41,645 nucleotides of DNA from Ruminiclostridium sp. (GTDB lineage: Bacteria > Bacillota > Clostridia > Oscillospirales > Ruminococcaceae). Positions 15,581-26,200 of this stretch are shown piece after piece. The translations under genes were made by a program, and so were the position numbers. The stretch spans positions 1 through 41,645 of the forward strand of contig JAGBMA010000150.1 in the NCBI GenBank assembly GCA_017635095.1, given 5' to 3'. Every line of letters begins with the position of its first letter. Position 1 is the first letter of the stretch. Under the pieces are notes generated by a model. That model had not been told where the DNA came from and did no database searches. It saw only the letters and a program-made list of their open reading frames with translations.

Positions 15581-16450
15581 ATGTCGAAACATAAATCTCT
15601 GCGCCACCAAGTTGATACGATAATTTACGGTCAGCTACGTATCGGGCAGTCAAAATACAAGGCTCGTCGCGAGGAGGGTACAAAGTACCCTAAAGGCATA
15701 TTCTCGCACATGACTTTCGAGACCTATATGCAGCAGTGTCATCAATTCGTGAAATGGCTGAAAGAAAATGAAGAGTTACCGAAAGTCAGTGCAATCGCCG
15801 ATGCTCGAAAGTATGTCGGGATTTATCTTAACGAGTTGAAGGATAACGACTATTCGGCGTTCACAGTCCACACCGCCGCGTCCGCATTAGCAAAACTGTT
15901 TGAGTGCAGAATGGAGGATTTCGGTGTAGATTTCGACAAGCGGGAACGTAAGAGAATCAAGCGCTCCCGAAAAGATCCTGACCCGGAGTACGAACGCAAG
16001 CATCAGGGTATTGTCGATTTTTACCGTGGCTGCGGACTTCGGCGCTGTGAGATGCTGCGGCTGAAGGGTGAGGATGTGTACAGGAACGAGAGCGGCGATG
16101 TTATCGTTCATGTCCGCAAAGGCAAGGGCGGCAAGGAGCGTTTCGTGATAGCCCGCGCTCAATATGCCGAACATATTCTGAAAATGGCGGGCGCTGTCCT
16201 GCCGAAAGAGAATGTTTTTCTCACGCTCCCGGGCAAGCTTCAAAATCACAGATACCGCGGTGACTTCGCCAAAGGTCTGTACTATGAGCTTGCGCGTCCT
16301 ATCGATGAAATCCCGAAAAACGAGATATACATAATGCGAAAAGAGCGCGCGGGCGAAAAATATGACCGCGCCGCCATGCTCGAGGTGAGCCGGCAGCTCG
16401 GTCATAACAGGGTCGGGGTTATTGCGGAGAGTTATTTGTATAAGGATTGA
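15581..16450 (+). CDS. second tyrosine recombinase
   Basis: 289 residues: a SAM-like core-binding domain (about 45-115) and a compact catalytic domain. Arg in CGLRRCEMLRL, Lys in KGKGGKERFV, HRYRGDF (HxxR), LGHNR and Tyr in AESYLYKD are all present, so it should be active. It is shorter than the integrase at 10868-11950, lacks its arm-binding domain, and is not next to an att site. Possible roles are inversion, resolution of dimers, or excision of a nested element. AGGAGGGAG is 5 nt before ATG 15581. The terminator for this gene lies inside the 3' part of the convergent XRE gene. Confidence 0.85.
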   Translation: MSKHKSLRHQVDTIIYGQLRIGQSKYKARREEGTKYPKGIFSHMTFETYMQQCHQFVKWLKENEELPKVSAIADARKYVGIYLNELKDNDYSAFTVHTAASALAKLFECRMEDFGVDFDKRERKRIKRSRKDPDPEYERKHQGIVDFYRGCGLRRCEMLRLKGEDVYRNESGDVIVHVRKGKGGKERFVIARAQYAEHILKMAGAVLPKENVFLTLPGKLQNHRYRGDFAKGLYYELARPIDEIPKNEIYIMRKERAGEKYDRAAMLEVSRQLGHNRVGVIAESYLYKD

Positions 16451-16468
16451 AACAAACGCAGGCTTAAA

Positions 16469-16837
16469 TCATTTCGCTAACTCCTCAACTATCTCGCCCA
16501 GCAGAGCGCAATTCTCGGGCGAGAGTTTTTTATTGTTTGCAGTGTTATGAATACGAAAAGAATTAATAAGACGACCAACGATCTCTGTCTGGGAACTGCT
16601 AAGTCCCATAACGGAGATCGTTTCACTCTTCTCCGTTGCGAGCAATTCATCTATGGATATATTGAAAATAGCGGATATCGAACGTAAAGTGTCAAGCGGC
16701 GGGGTCGATTGATTAAGTTCATACTTGCTGACAGCGGTCACAGTCAGTTCTAGCGCCTCTGCCAGACGCTTCTGTGTGTACCCGCGGCTTTTGCGTAATT
16801 CTTTCAGTTTCTCTCCAAAATCATAAGGCGTATTCAT
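16469..16837 (-). CDS. XRE-family transcriptional regulator
   Basis: 122 residues. The N-terminal Cro/C1 helix-turn-helix is clear (FGEKLKELRKSRGYTQKRLAEALELTVTAVSKYELNQSTPPLDTLRSISAIFNISIDELL, residues about 6-64), followed by a short C-terminal region of unknown role. ATG 16837 is preferred, with GAGGGGAT upstream; the longer frame to 16873 runs into the intergenic promoter region. It is divergent from the helicase-methylase-ATPase operon, with a dyad over that operon's promoter, so it is the likely repressor of that operon and of itself. Confidence 0.88.
   Translation of the reverse strand: MNTPYDFGEKLKELRKSRGYTQKRLAEALELTVTAVSKYELNQSTPPLDTLRSISAIFNISIDELLATEKSETISVMGLSSSQTEIVGRLINSFRIHNTANNKKLSPENCALLGEIVEELAK
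16493..16530 (+). terminator. terminator of the second recombinase, embedded in the convergent gene
   Basis: CTCGCCC (16493-16499) / GGGCGAG (16517-16523), followed by AGTTTTTTATT on the plus strand. It lies within the last codons of the minus-strand XRE gene. Confidence 0.6.
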
Positions 16838-16873
16838 AATTATCCCCTCATAGTGTAAATGTGCCAAAAACAC

Positions 16874-16914
16874 TTGAATTCTATTCTATATTATGGTATA
16901 ATTGTAGAATAATA
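16874..16914 (+). promoter_or_regulatory. promoter and dyad operator of the defence operon
   Basis: TTGAAT (16874-16879), 17-bp spacer, TATAAT (16897-16902). An inverted repeat CTATTCTA (16881-16888) ... TAGAATAATAG (16905-16914 region) brackets the -10, fitting control by the divergent XRE protein. Confidence 0.65.
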
Positions 16915-16976
16915 GTGGAATTAAGCAATAATTTTTAGATTATTTTTCTATAAAAGTCGTGAAACGAGGGGAAATC

Positions 16977-19900
16977 ATGGCAAAACTTGAGGAATTGACG
17001 GTCGGCAGCGTTGTAAAAGGTCTGATAAATGAGGGAAATGTGACTATCGTAGCAGTCACATGGTACGGTGATTCAGTATTACAGGTGTCGTTCAAGGACG
17101 ACAAAGAACAGCTTGCGAGCCAACTTGTATACCGCGAAGACGAGAATAACCTTGAAATACAGAAAAGCAGCCTTCCGTGGTGCTTTGACGCAGATGGAAG
17201 CGTAATGCGTCTTGCATCGGAAGCGTACAGAATAAACCTTGCACACATATTTGACCCGTATCTTGCGGTACATACGTCGTCGATCGAGCCGTTGCCGCAC
17301 CAGATATCGGCTGTTTACCAGGAAATGCTGCCAAAGCTCCCGCTTCGGTATATACTCGCGGATGACCCCGGTGCCGGCAAGACGATCATGACCGGATTGC
17401 TTATAAAAGAGCTCATCATCCGCGGCGACCTCAAACGCTGTCTTATCGTATCGCCGGGAAGTCTATCGGAGCAGTGGCAGGATGAGCTTTACAGTAAATT
17501 TCATTTGAAATTTGACATACTTACAAATGACCGCATAGAATCTGCAGTCGGCGGGAACGTGTTTGCCGAGAGCAATTTTCTTATCGCAAGGCTTGATAAG
17601 CTTGCAAGAAATGAAAGTCTGCAGGAAAAGCTCAAGATCACGGACTGGGATCTTGTGGTCATAGACGAGGCTCACAAGATGTCTGCGACTGTGTGGGGCG
17701 GAGAGATAAAATATACCGCTCGATTCAAGCTCGGCAGAATGCTGTCAGAGCTTACTCGGCATATGCTTCTGCTGACAGCGACTCCGCATAACGGAAAGAA
17801 CCAGGACTTCCAGCTGTTCCTGTCGCTTATTGATCAGGACAGGTTCGAGGGCGTTACCCGCTCAAGCAATCAGTCCATAGATACTGCGGACATTATGCGC
17901 CGTCTTGTCAAAGAAGAACTGCTGAAATTTGACGGAACACCGCTTTTCCCCGAAAGACGTGCATATACAGTAAATTACGATCTGTCCCCGCAGGAAGCTG
18001 AACTATACCGCGCCGTGACCGATTATGTACAGGAAGAGTTTAACCGTGCCGAGCGGCTTGACGAGAGCCACAGAAGCACGGTCGGCTTTGCGTTGACTAT
18101 TTTACAGAGAAGGCTCGCTTCTTCCCCGGAAGCAATATATCAATCCCTGCACCGCAGAAAAGAACGCCTTGAACACAGGCTTGCCGAGGAACGTATCGGA
18201 AGACATGATGAAGATATAGTATCAGCCACATCTCAGAACGAGTATGATGAGGACGATATGCCCTCCGAGGAAATGGAGGAAGAAGAGGAGCGCGTAGCAG
18301 ATCAGGCTTCTGCTTCCACTACAATAAAAGAGCTCGAAGCCGAGATCGCTACCCTCAGAAAACTGGAAACGCTTGCCGGCGAGGTGCGGACAAGCGGTAA
18401 GGACAAGAAATGGGAGGAGCTGTCATTACTCCTACAGGATAACGAGTGTATGTACTCGCAGGACGGACAGCGCGAGAAGCTGATCATCTTCACCGAGCAC
18501 CGCGATACACTGCGCTATCTCTCGGATAAGATACGTTCGCTGCTCGGGGACGACAACTGCGTTGTCACCATTCACGGCGGTATGACAAGAGACGAGCGCC
18601 GCAAGGTCGAAGCCCTGTTCAAGCAGGATAAGGACGTTCGCATACTTATCGCGACGGACGCGGCGGGCGAAGGTATCAACCTCCAGCGCGCGCATTTAAT
18701 GGTAAACTATGACCTACCGTGGAACCCGAACCGTCTTGAACAGCGTTTCGGACGAATCCACCGTATCGGACAGACCGAGGTCTGCCACCTGTGGAATCTC
18801 GTATCGAAGGAGACCCGCGAAGGTGCGGTATTCCAGCGGCTATTTGAAAAACTCGAAGAAGAACGCGAAGCACTGGGCGGAAAGGTATTCGACATACTCG
18901 GAAAGATCATGTTCGACAACCGTCCGCTGCGCGAACTGCTGATCGAGGCGATACGCTACGGAAACGACCCTGAGGTGCGTAAAAAGCTGCAGCAGTCAGT
19001 CGATAACTCGATAGATATTGAGAAAATACGAAAACTTATAGACGAGAACGCGCTTACCGAAGACACAATGGATGTGGGCAAGGTCATGGCGATACGCGTG
19101 GAAATGGAGCGCATCGAGGCGCACAAGCTCCAGCCGCACTTCATCGAATCGTTCTTCATCGAGGCTTTCGGACATCTCGGCGGCAAGCTATACAAGCGTG
19201 AACACGGCCGCTACGAGATCACTTATGTTCCAGGAAAGATACGCAACCGCGATATGCAGATAGGCTTCGGAGAATCTGTACTGACGAAATACGAGCGTAT
19301 ATGCTTCGATAAAGCCGACTGCAACTTCCCTGGGCTTGCTCCCGCGGCACTGATATGTCCGGGACACCCGCTTCTCGAAGCGACGAGCGACCTTATCCGT
19401 GAGCAATACCGCAGCATTATGAAACAGGGCGCGGTGTTCATCGACGAGAACGACTTCGGCACGGACGCACGCCTGTTGTTCTATATCGAGGACTGCATAC
19501 AGGACGGCGTTGTGCTCCCGAACGGCTCGAAGCGCGTCATATCCAAGAATGTGCATTTCGTTGAGCTGAAAGAGGACGGAACTGCAATAAATGCAGGCTA
19601 CGCGCCGTATCTTGATTATCGCAGCGCGAACGAAGATGAATACAAGTCGATACGCGAATTTATAGACACGCAGGACTGGCTCACCAAAAATGTCGAAGAA
19701 ACTGCAAAAAGATATGCTATTTCGGAAATAATCCCCCGGCATTTCTCGCAAGTACGTGAGCATCGACAGAAGATGTGCGATAAAATAGCGAAAGCCGTGA
19801 AATCAAGACTCACGGCTGAAATACAGTATTGGGATTTCAGGGCAGCCGACCTGAAAGAAAAGGAGAATGCCGGAAAGGTCAATGCCAAGCTGAACTCCGA

Positions 19901-20483
19901 TAATGCACACAGAAAAGCCGAGGAGCTTGAAGCAAGAATGAACCGTCGGCTTGCAGAGATAGAAAAAGAAAAAGCAGTATCTGCCGCTCCTCCAATAATA
20001 GTCGGCGGAGCGCTAGTGATGCCGAAAGGTTTGCTCCAAAAGCTCACTGCATCTGAAACGCCCAATATGTTCGGAAGCGGCGACAGAAAGGCTGTTGAGC
20101 TTGCTGCAATGAAGGCAGTCACGGATATAGAAAACTCTCTCGGTTTTATCCCGAAGGACGTGAGCGCGCAGAACGTTGGTTACGACATTGAATCCGAGAT
20201 ACCGGAGGATAAGCGCAACTGCACCGAAAGCAGTATCCGCTTCATTGAGGTCAAGGGCAGGACAAAGGGCGCCGATACCGTTACTGTCACGAAGAATGAG
20301 ATACTGACTGCACTCAACAAGCCCGAATCGTACATTCTTGCAATGGTCGAAGTGGACGGCGATTGCACAAAAACGGTATATCTGCGCTGTCCGTTCTCTG
20401 TAAAACCTGATTTTGCAACTACAGGCATTACCTACAACATTAACGAGCTTATAGGTTCATCGGAAGTATTATTGGAAAGGTAA
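16977..20483 (+). CDS. SNF2/RapA-like helicase with C-terminal DUF3883 domain
   Basis: 1168 residues. After an N-terminal beta-rich region comes an SF2 helicase core: Walker A DDPGAGKTI (Lys135), DEAH (230-233), LLLTATPHNG, and the C-terminal lobe with ATDAAGEGINL and the SNF2 signature GRIHRIGQ (592-599). Coiled acidic and lysine-rich segments follow. The end, with FIEVKGRTKG near 1089, matches DUF3883, a domain of nuclease-like fold seen in defence helicases such as DISARM DrmD and relatives. Its expected role is ATP-driven DNA translocation in a restriction-like complex. ATG 16977 is chosen because GAGGGG precedes it. First gene of a three-gene operon; next start 10 bp after the stop. Confidence 0.9.
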   Translation: MAKLEELTVGSVVKGLINEGNVTIVAVTWYGDSVLQVSFKDDKEQLASQLVYREDENNLEIQKSSLPWCFDADGSVMRLASEAYRINLAHIFDPYLAVHTSSIEPLPHQISAVYQEMLPKLPLRYILADDPGAGKTIMTGLLIKELIIRGDLKRCLIVSPGSLSEQWQDELYSKFHLKFDILTNDRIESAVGGNVFAESNFLIARLDKLARNESLQEKLKITDWDLVVIDEAHKMSATVWGGEIKYTARFKLGRMLSELTRHMLLLTATPHNGKNQDFQLFLSLIDQDRFEGVTRSSNQSIDTADIMRRLVKEELLKFDGTPLFPERRAYTVNYDLSPQEAELYRAVTDYVQEEFNRAERLDESHRSTVGFALTILQRRLASSPEAIYQSLHRRKERLEHRLAEERIGRHDEDIVSATSQNEYDEDDMPSEEMEEEEERVADQASASTTIKELEAEIATLRKLETLAGEVRTSGKDKKWEELSLLLQDNECMYSQDGQREKLIIFTEHRDTLRYLSDKIRSLLGDDNCVVTIHGGMTRDERRKVEALFKQDKDVRILIATDAAGEGINLQRAHLMVNYDLPWNPNRLEQRFGRIHRIGQTEVCHLWNLVSKETREGAVFQRLFEKLEEEREALGGKVFDILGKIMFDNRPLRELLIEAIRYGNDPEVRKKLQQSVDNSIDIEKIRKLIDENALTEDTMDVGKVMAIRVEMERIEAHKLQPHFIESFFIEAFGHLGGKLYKREHGRYEITYVPGKIRNRDMQIGFGESVLTKYERICFDKADCNFPGLAPAALICPGHPLLEATSDLIREQYRSIMKQGAVFIDENDFGTDARLLFYIEDCIQDGVVLPNGSKRVISKNVHFVELKEDGTAINAGYAPYLDYRSANEDEYKSIREFIDTQDWLTKNVEETAKRYAISEIIPRHFSQVREHRQKMCDKIAKAVKSRLTAEIQYWDFRAADLKEKENAGKVNAKLNSDNAHRKAEELEARMNRRLAEIEKEKAVSAAPPIIVGGALVMPKGLLQKLTASETPNMFGSGDRKAVELAAMKAVTDIENSLGFIPKDVSAQNVGYDIESEIPEDKRNCTESSIRFIEVKGRTKGADTVTVTKNEILTALNKPESYILAMVEVDGDCTKTVYLRCPFSVKPDFATTGITYNINELIGSSEVLLER

Positions 20484-20492
20484 AGAATAGTC

Positions 20493-23246
20493 ATGGCAAT
20501 AAAGAAACTTATAGAAGTGGCGCTGCCGCTTGAAAAGATAAACGCGGAATCCGCAAGAGAAAAGTCTATACGCCACGGTCACCCGTCCACCCTGCATCTG
20601 TGGTGGGCGAGGCGACCGCTTGCGGCTGCACGCGCTGTAATATGGTCGTCACTCGTTGATGACCCGTCATCGCACCCCGAGGAATTCCCGACCGAGGAGG
20701 AGCAGAACAAGGAGCGCGATCGGCTTTTCGGCATACTCGAACAGCTTGTGGTATGGGAAAACTCAAACAATGCCGAAGTCCTTGCAAAAGCAAAAGCCGA
20801 GATAATGAAATCAACCGGCGGGAATCCGCCTCCGCTGCTTGACCCGTTTGCGGGCGGCGGCGCGATACCGCTTGAAGCGCAGAGGTTAGGTCTCGAAGCT
20901 CACGCGCATGACCTGAACCCTGTCGCGGTCATGATAAACAAGGCTATGATCGAGATACCGCCGAGGTTCGCGGATAAGCCGCCGGTGAATCCGCGGGACA
21001 GCGCACAGCAGAGTGTAGGCGCGTGGTCAGGGACAAAGGGGCTTGCAGCCGATGTCCGCTATTACGGAGAATGGATGCGCGACGAGGCGTTCAGACGCAT
21101 AGGTCATCTGTACCCGAAGGTGAAAGTGCCGGACGATCAGGGCGGCGGCGAGGCTACCGTTATCGCATGGATATGGGCGAGAACGGTCAAGTGCCCTAAC
21201 CCGGCGTGCGGGTGTCAGATGCCGCTTTTACGATCGTTTGATCTTTCTACAAAGGCAGGCAAACAAGCACATATTGAGGCCGATGCAAATGGCGATCATT
21301 TTATTTATACAGTAAAAAGTGGCAAAAGTAAAGCAAATGGTACAGTTGATCGCTCCGGTGCGAAGTGCTTGAAATGTGGCGAGCCTGTTGAATTTGATTA
21401 TATACGAAATGAAGCTAAAGAAAGCCGAATGAAAGCAGACCTAATGGCTGTTGTTGCAGAGGGTGAAAAGGGAAGGTTATATATATCGCCTGACCATGAG
21501 CAATTATCGGTGGCACAGGTTGATGAACCTGAAAACGCACTGCAAACAAATCTCCCGGATAAAGCTTTGGGATTTAGAGTACAACTTTATGGTATGGTGC
21601 AGCATAAACAGCTTTTCACCAACCGTCAGCTCACCGCCCTCACCACATTCAGCGAGCTTGTCTCCGAGGCACAGGCAAAAGCCGAACAGGACGCGATAAA
21701 AGCGGGTCTGCCGGATGATAACATACCGATAGCCGAGGGCGGAACTGGTGCAAAGGCTTATGGTGAAGCGATAGGAGTGTATCTGGCGTTTGTTGTTGAT
21801 AAGATGACAGATTATCATTCTTCCATTTGCTCATGGCATACGAGTGGAGAAAAAATGAGAAATACTTTTGGAAGACAAGCCATTCCTATGGTGTGGGATT
21901 ACGCAGAGGGGAACCCTTTTTGCCTTTCATCAGGTAGTTTTGCAAATATGCTGGAATGGGTAGAAAAATGTATTTTACAATTCCCGCAAGCAGCATATAA
22001 TGGTGAAGTTAGACAGTTTGACGCACAAAGTGATTGTGAATTAAGGGGCATAATGGTTTCGACCGATCCGCCCTACTATGATAATATCGGGTATGCAGAC
22101 CTATCTGATTATTTTTATGTTTGGCTTCGGCAGTGTTTAAAAAATACCTATCCCAAAGTATTCAGAACTATGCTTGTTCCAAAAGCCGAAGAACTTATAG
22201 CTACTCCTTACAGGCACGAAGGCAGCGTAAAGAAAGCACAAGAATTTTTTGAGGACGGAATGTTCCATACCTGTCAACAGATATACAAATATGCGAGAGA
22301 AGATATTCCGGTAACAATATATTACGCATATAAGCAAAGCGATACGGACAGCGAAAAGAATCAGACTGCTTCAACAGGCTGGGAAACGATGTTAAGCGCG
22401 ATTATTAAAGCCGGATTTACTATCACAGGTACATTACCAATGAGAACAGAAATGGCAAATCGTTCAATTGCAAGTGGCACCAACGCTCTCGCGTCCTCAA
22501 TCGTCCTCGTCTGCCGCAAACGTCCGGAAGATGCGTCGAGCGTTACCCGCCGGAACTTCATCAACGAGCTTAAACGCGATCTTAAACCGGCTCTTCAAAA
22601 ACTCCAGAGCAGCAATATCGCGCCTGTCGATCTCGCACAGTCGGCTATCGGCCCCGGTATGGCGGTGTTCTCGAAGTATAAGTCTGTGCTCGAAGCCGAC
22701 GGAACGGAAATGACGATACGCACGGCTCTGCAGATAATCAATCAGGAGCTTGACCTTTACTTCAACGAGCAGGATACCGCGCTCGACAAGGATAGCCGCT
22801 TCTGCGTCGATCTCTACACGCAGTTTGCGTTCAACGACGTGAAATTCGGCGATGCAGACACGCTTGCAAGAGCGAAGAATACCTCTGTTGACACGCTCAA
22901 AAACACAGGTGTGGTATTTGCCGAAAAGGGCGTTGTAAGGCTGCTTGGGCGTGACGAGATAAACGAGACCAAAAATGAAAATATCCTGTGGCTGCTCACA
23001 CAGCAGATGACCCGCGAGTTTGAAAACGGCGGCATACAGAAATGCGCTGATTTTATCCTTACAGCAAGCGACGGTGCTTGTGAACAGGCAAAAGCCCTCG
23101 CGTACAGGCTGTTCACTATCGCGGACAGGAAGGGCTGGAACGCCGAGGCGTATGCGTACAACAACCTTGTGACCTCGTGGGCTGCGATAAAGGAAGCAGC
23201 GACGAGACTCGGCGGTTCGGCACAGCAGATAACATTTGATGATTGA
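20493..23246 (+). CDS. adenine-specific DNA methylase, DUF1156/Zn-ribbon family
   Basis: 917 residues. An N-terminal DUF1156 signature (EKSIRHGHPSTLHLWWARRPLAA split over residues about 20-45), a SAM-binding motif LLDPFAGGGAIPLEA (near 116), a zinc-ribbon with CPNPACGC (near 233-241) and CLKCGE (near 290), and the catalytic DPPYY (525-529). This matches the COG1743 type (PglXI of BREX type 3 is of this kind). It probably methylates adenine to mark self DNA. Base composition is mosaic: roughly 21235-21600 and 21740-22480 are AT-rich with different codon choice, while the flanks are GC-rich. The stop and the next start are about 10 bp apart, so translation is coupled. Confidence 0.9.
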   Translation: MAIKKLIEVALPLEKINAESAREKSIRHGHPSTLHLWWARRPLAAARAVIWSSLVDDPSSHPEEFPTEEEQNKERDRLFGILEQLVVWENSNNAEVLAKAKAEIMKSTGGNPPPLLDPFAGGGAIPLEAQRLGLEAHAHDLNPVAVMINKAMIEIPPRFADKPPVNPRDSAQQSVGAWSGTKGLAADVRYYGEWMRDEAFRRIGHLYPKVKVPDDQGGGEATVIAWIWARTVKCPNPACGCQMPLLRSFDLSTKAGKQAHIEADANGDHFIYTVKSGKSKANGTVDRSGAKCLKCGEPVEFDYIRNEAKESRMKADLMAVVAEGEKGRLYISPDHEQLSVAQVDEPENALQTNLPDKALGFRVQLYGMVQHKQLFTNRQLTALTTFSELVSEAQAKAEQDAIKAGLPDDNIPIAEGGTGAKAYGEAIGVYLAFVVDKMTDYHSSICSWHTSGEKMRNTFGRQAIPMVWDYAEGNPFCLSSGSFANMLEWVEKCILQFPQAAYNGEVRQFDAQSDCELRGIMVSTDPPYYDNIGYADLSDYFYVWLRQCLKNTYPKVFRTMLVPKAEELIATPYRHEGSVKKAQEFFEDGMFHTCQQIYKYAREDIPVTIYYAYKQSDTDSEKNQTASTGWETMLSAIIKAGFTITGTLPMRTEMANRSIASGTNALASSIVLVCRKRPEDASSVTRRNFINELKRDLKPALQKLQSSNIAPVDLAQSAIGPGMAVFSKYKSVLEADGTEMTIRTALQIINQELDLYFNEQDTALDKDSRFCVDLYTQFAFNDVKFGDADTLARAKNTSVDTLKNTGVVFAEKGVVRLLGRDEINETKNENILWLLTQQMTREFENGGIQKCADFILTASDGACEQAKALAYRLFTIADRKGWNAEAYAYNNLVTSWAAIKEAATRLGGSAQQITFDD

Positions 23247-23256
23247 GGTGGAAGAA

Positions 23257-26200
23257 ATGGCACAGAATCATATTATCGTTCAGGAAGCGTTCGCGAAGAT
23301 GCTTCCGTTTATGGCAGGATACATCGGTCGCGAGTTAAGCAGAAAGTACGGTGACAGCTGGTGGGACGAGGTGTGGGATACGCTTTCCGACCAGCGCGAT
23401 GATCTCCCGACCGGCGGGGATTACAGCTTTCTTGTGGATTCGCTCGATGTTGCGAACTGTCTGCGGCTTATCGACCGTAAGTGGAATGACGTATTCAGAA
23501 TTAAGCTCGCACTCGATTACAGAACGTGGAGCAAGGAGCTTATGGGTGTCCGTAACAAGGTATCACATAAGGGCTCCGAAGATTTTGACGAAAACTATAC
23601 ATGGCGCGCGTTGGACACAATCGCGCTGCTTTGTGAAGCGTTCGATGACGAAACGGCGGAAGAAATACGCACGATGCAGCGCGAACTGCGCTACGGTGCA
23701 GCGGGCGGTGCCTCCGAGATAAAAGCCGCGCCTGCTCCTGTTCAGACCGAGGTTTCTGGTATTATAAGCAAAGTGGGCTCCGGGCTTCCGAGCTGGCGCG
23801 ATATAATGCAGCCGCACCCGGATGTTGCGGAGGGTCGCTACAAGCATGCGGAGTTCGCTGCCGATCTTGCGCAGGTCGCACGCGGCGAGGGTTCGTTCGA
23901 GTACCGCGACCCGGTCGAGTTCTTCAAGCGCACATACATAACCGACGGTATGGCAGGACTGCTTGTGCAGGCACTGCAGCGTATCACCGAACAGGGCGGC
24001 GAGCCTGTTATACAGCTGAAAACCGCGTTCGGCGGCGGTAAGACGCACAGTATGCTCGCGTTGTATCATCTGCTCCGGGCGAATGTTCAGCTCGACAAGA
24101 TATCGAGTGTGAAGCCCGTACTTGACAGAGCGGGGCTGAATACGCTGAAAAAGGCGAATATTGCCGTGATCGTGGGAACTGCCGTTGACCCGACAAAATC
24201 CCGCCGTCCGCAGAATTTCCCGGGTATTACGATAAATACGATATGGGGCGAGATTGCGGCACAGCTTGCCGAGTCGAGCGGTAACCCGAAGCTGTATGAC
24301 TATGTGAAGGAAGCGGACAAGAAGGGTGTGTCGCCCGGATCAGCTGCCTTGAAGGAAATGCTCGACGCGTGCGGTCCGTGCCTTATCCTTATGGACGAGC
24401 TTGTGGCATACGCAAAGAAGTTGTACGGAGTTGACGGACTCCCGGCGGGTTCGTTCGATAACTTCATCACATTCATTCAGGAGATAACCGAGGCAGCGCG
24501 TGCAAGCAAGAACAGCCTTGTTGTGGCATCTATCCCCGAATCCGATATCGAGGTCGGCGGTGAAGCCGGAAAGATCGCGCTCGAAAGCATCGAACATACA
24601 TTTGGTCGTATGGAATCTATCTGGAAGCCTGTTGCGGCAAACGAGGGCTTTGAGGTAGTAAGGCGCAGGCTGTTCCTTGACTGTAAGGATACGGAGGCCT
24701 GTGAGAAGGTTTGTTCGGAATTCAGCAATATGTACCGCAGCAACAAGACAGATTTCCCCATCGAGGTTTCCGAGGTCGCGTACAAGGACAGAATGCTTTC
24801 GTGCTATCCGATACATCCGGAAGTATTCGACAGGCTGTACAATGACTGGTCAACGCTCGAAAAGTTCCAACGTACAAGAGGTGTACTGCGACTTATGGCG
24901 GCAGTTATTCACGAGCTGTGGATGGGTGCCGATGCGAGCCCGATGATCATGCCCGGTTCTGTGCCGCTTGCGATACAGAACGTGTCGTATGAGCTTACAA
25001 GATACCTTGACGATAACAATTGGAGCGCTATCATAGACAGTGAGATTGACGGCAAGAATTCTGCACCATACAATCTCGAAAAGAGCCAACCGCGTTTCGG
25101 TCAGACATACGCAGCACGAAGAGTGGCAAGGACTGTATTTCTCGGAAGCGCGCCGTCTGCACGCGGTCAGGCTATACGCGGACTTGAGGCATCAAGAGTG
25201 CGTCTCGGAACGATTATGCCGGGTGAAAATATACCCGTGTTCAACGATGCTCTGAATTCGTTACAGTCAACGCTGACATATCTCTACGCTAACAGCGCCG
25301 GGGATCGTTTCTGGTTCGATACGCGCCCGACGCTCCGCAAAACTGTGGAGGAACGCGCTTCTCAGTACACCGACAATGATGTGATATATGAGATAAACGA
25401 ACGGCTCAAAAAGGAGAGAACCGATTCCCGTTTCTCCGGACTTGTCAAGAGCCCGTCATCTTCTCTTGATGTTACAGATGAACAGAACGTGAAACTCGTT
25501 ATCCTTGACCCCAGGAGCACATATAAGGCAAGCGCTGGGATGAAGAGCCCGGCATTTGAAAAAACACTTGATATTATCAATAATCGTGGTACTTCACCGC
25601 GTATATATCGCAATATGATTGTTTTCGTTGCACCCGATCAGGACACAATTCAGTCGCTGAAGGACGGAGTGCGTATGTATCTTGCATGGAAGTCGGTGAG
25701 AGACGACAGCGAGGAGCTTAACCTTGATGCTACGCAGAACAAAGAAACAATAAAATGCCTCGAAAAAGCTGACGAAACCGTAAGATCTCGTATCGGTGAA
25801 ACGTATTGCTGGCTTATTTCTCCTTATATTGATATGCAGGATGATATAAAGGAAATAAAGTGGACAGCCTCGAACATCCGCGGTGGAAATGATAGTATAG
25901 CTGCAAGAGCCGCGAATAAGCTGGAACAGGACGAACTTCTTATAAAAAAGTGGGCTCCGGTGATGCTTAAAATGGAGCTTGACAATGTTTTGTGGAAAGA
26001 CAGCGACTCTATTCCCGTTAAGAAATTATGGGATTATCTGTGCACCTACTGCTATCTTCCGAGGCTGATGAACTATTCTGTGCTTGAGGAAACAATTCTC
26101 TCCGGACTTAATTCTCCAGACTATTTCGGTTATGCGGAAGGCGTATCCGGCGACAGATTTATCGGCTTGAAATTCAATCAGTTTGTTGGTTTGGTTGACA

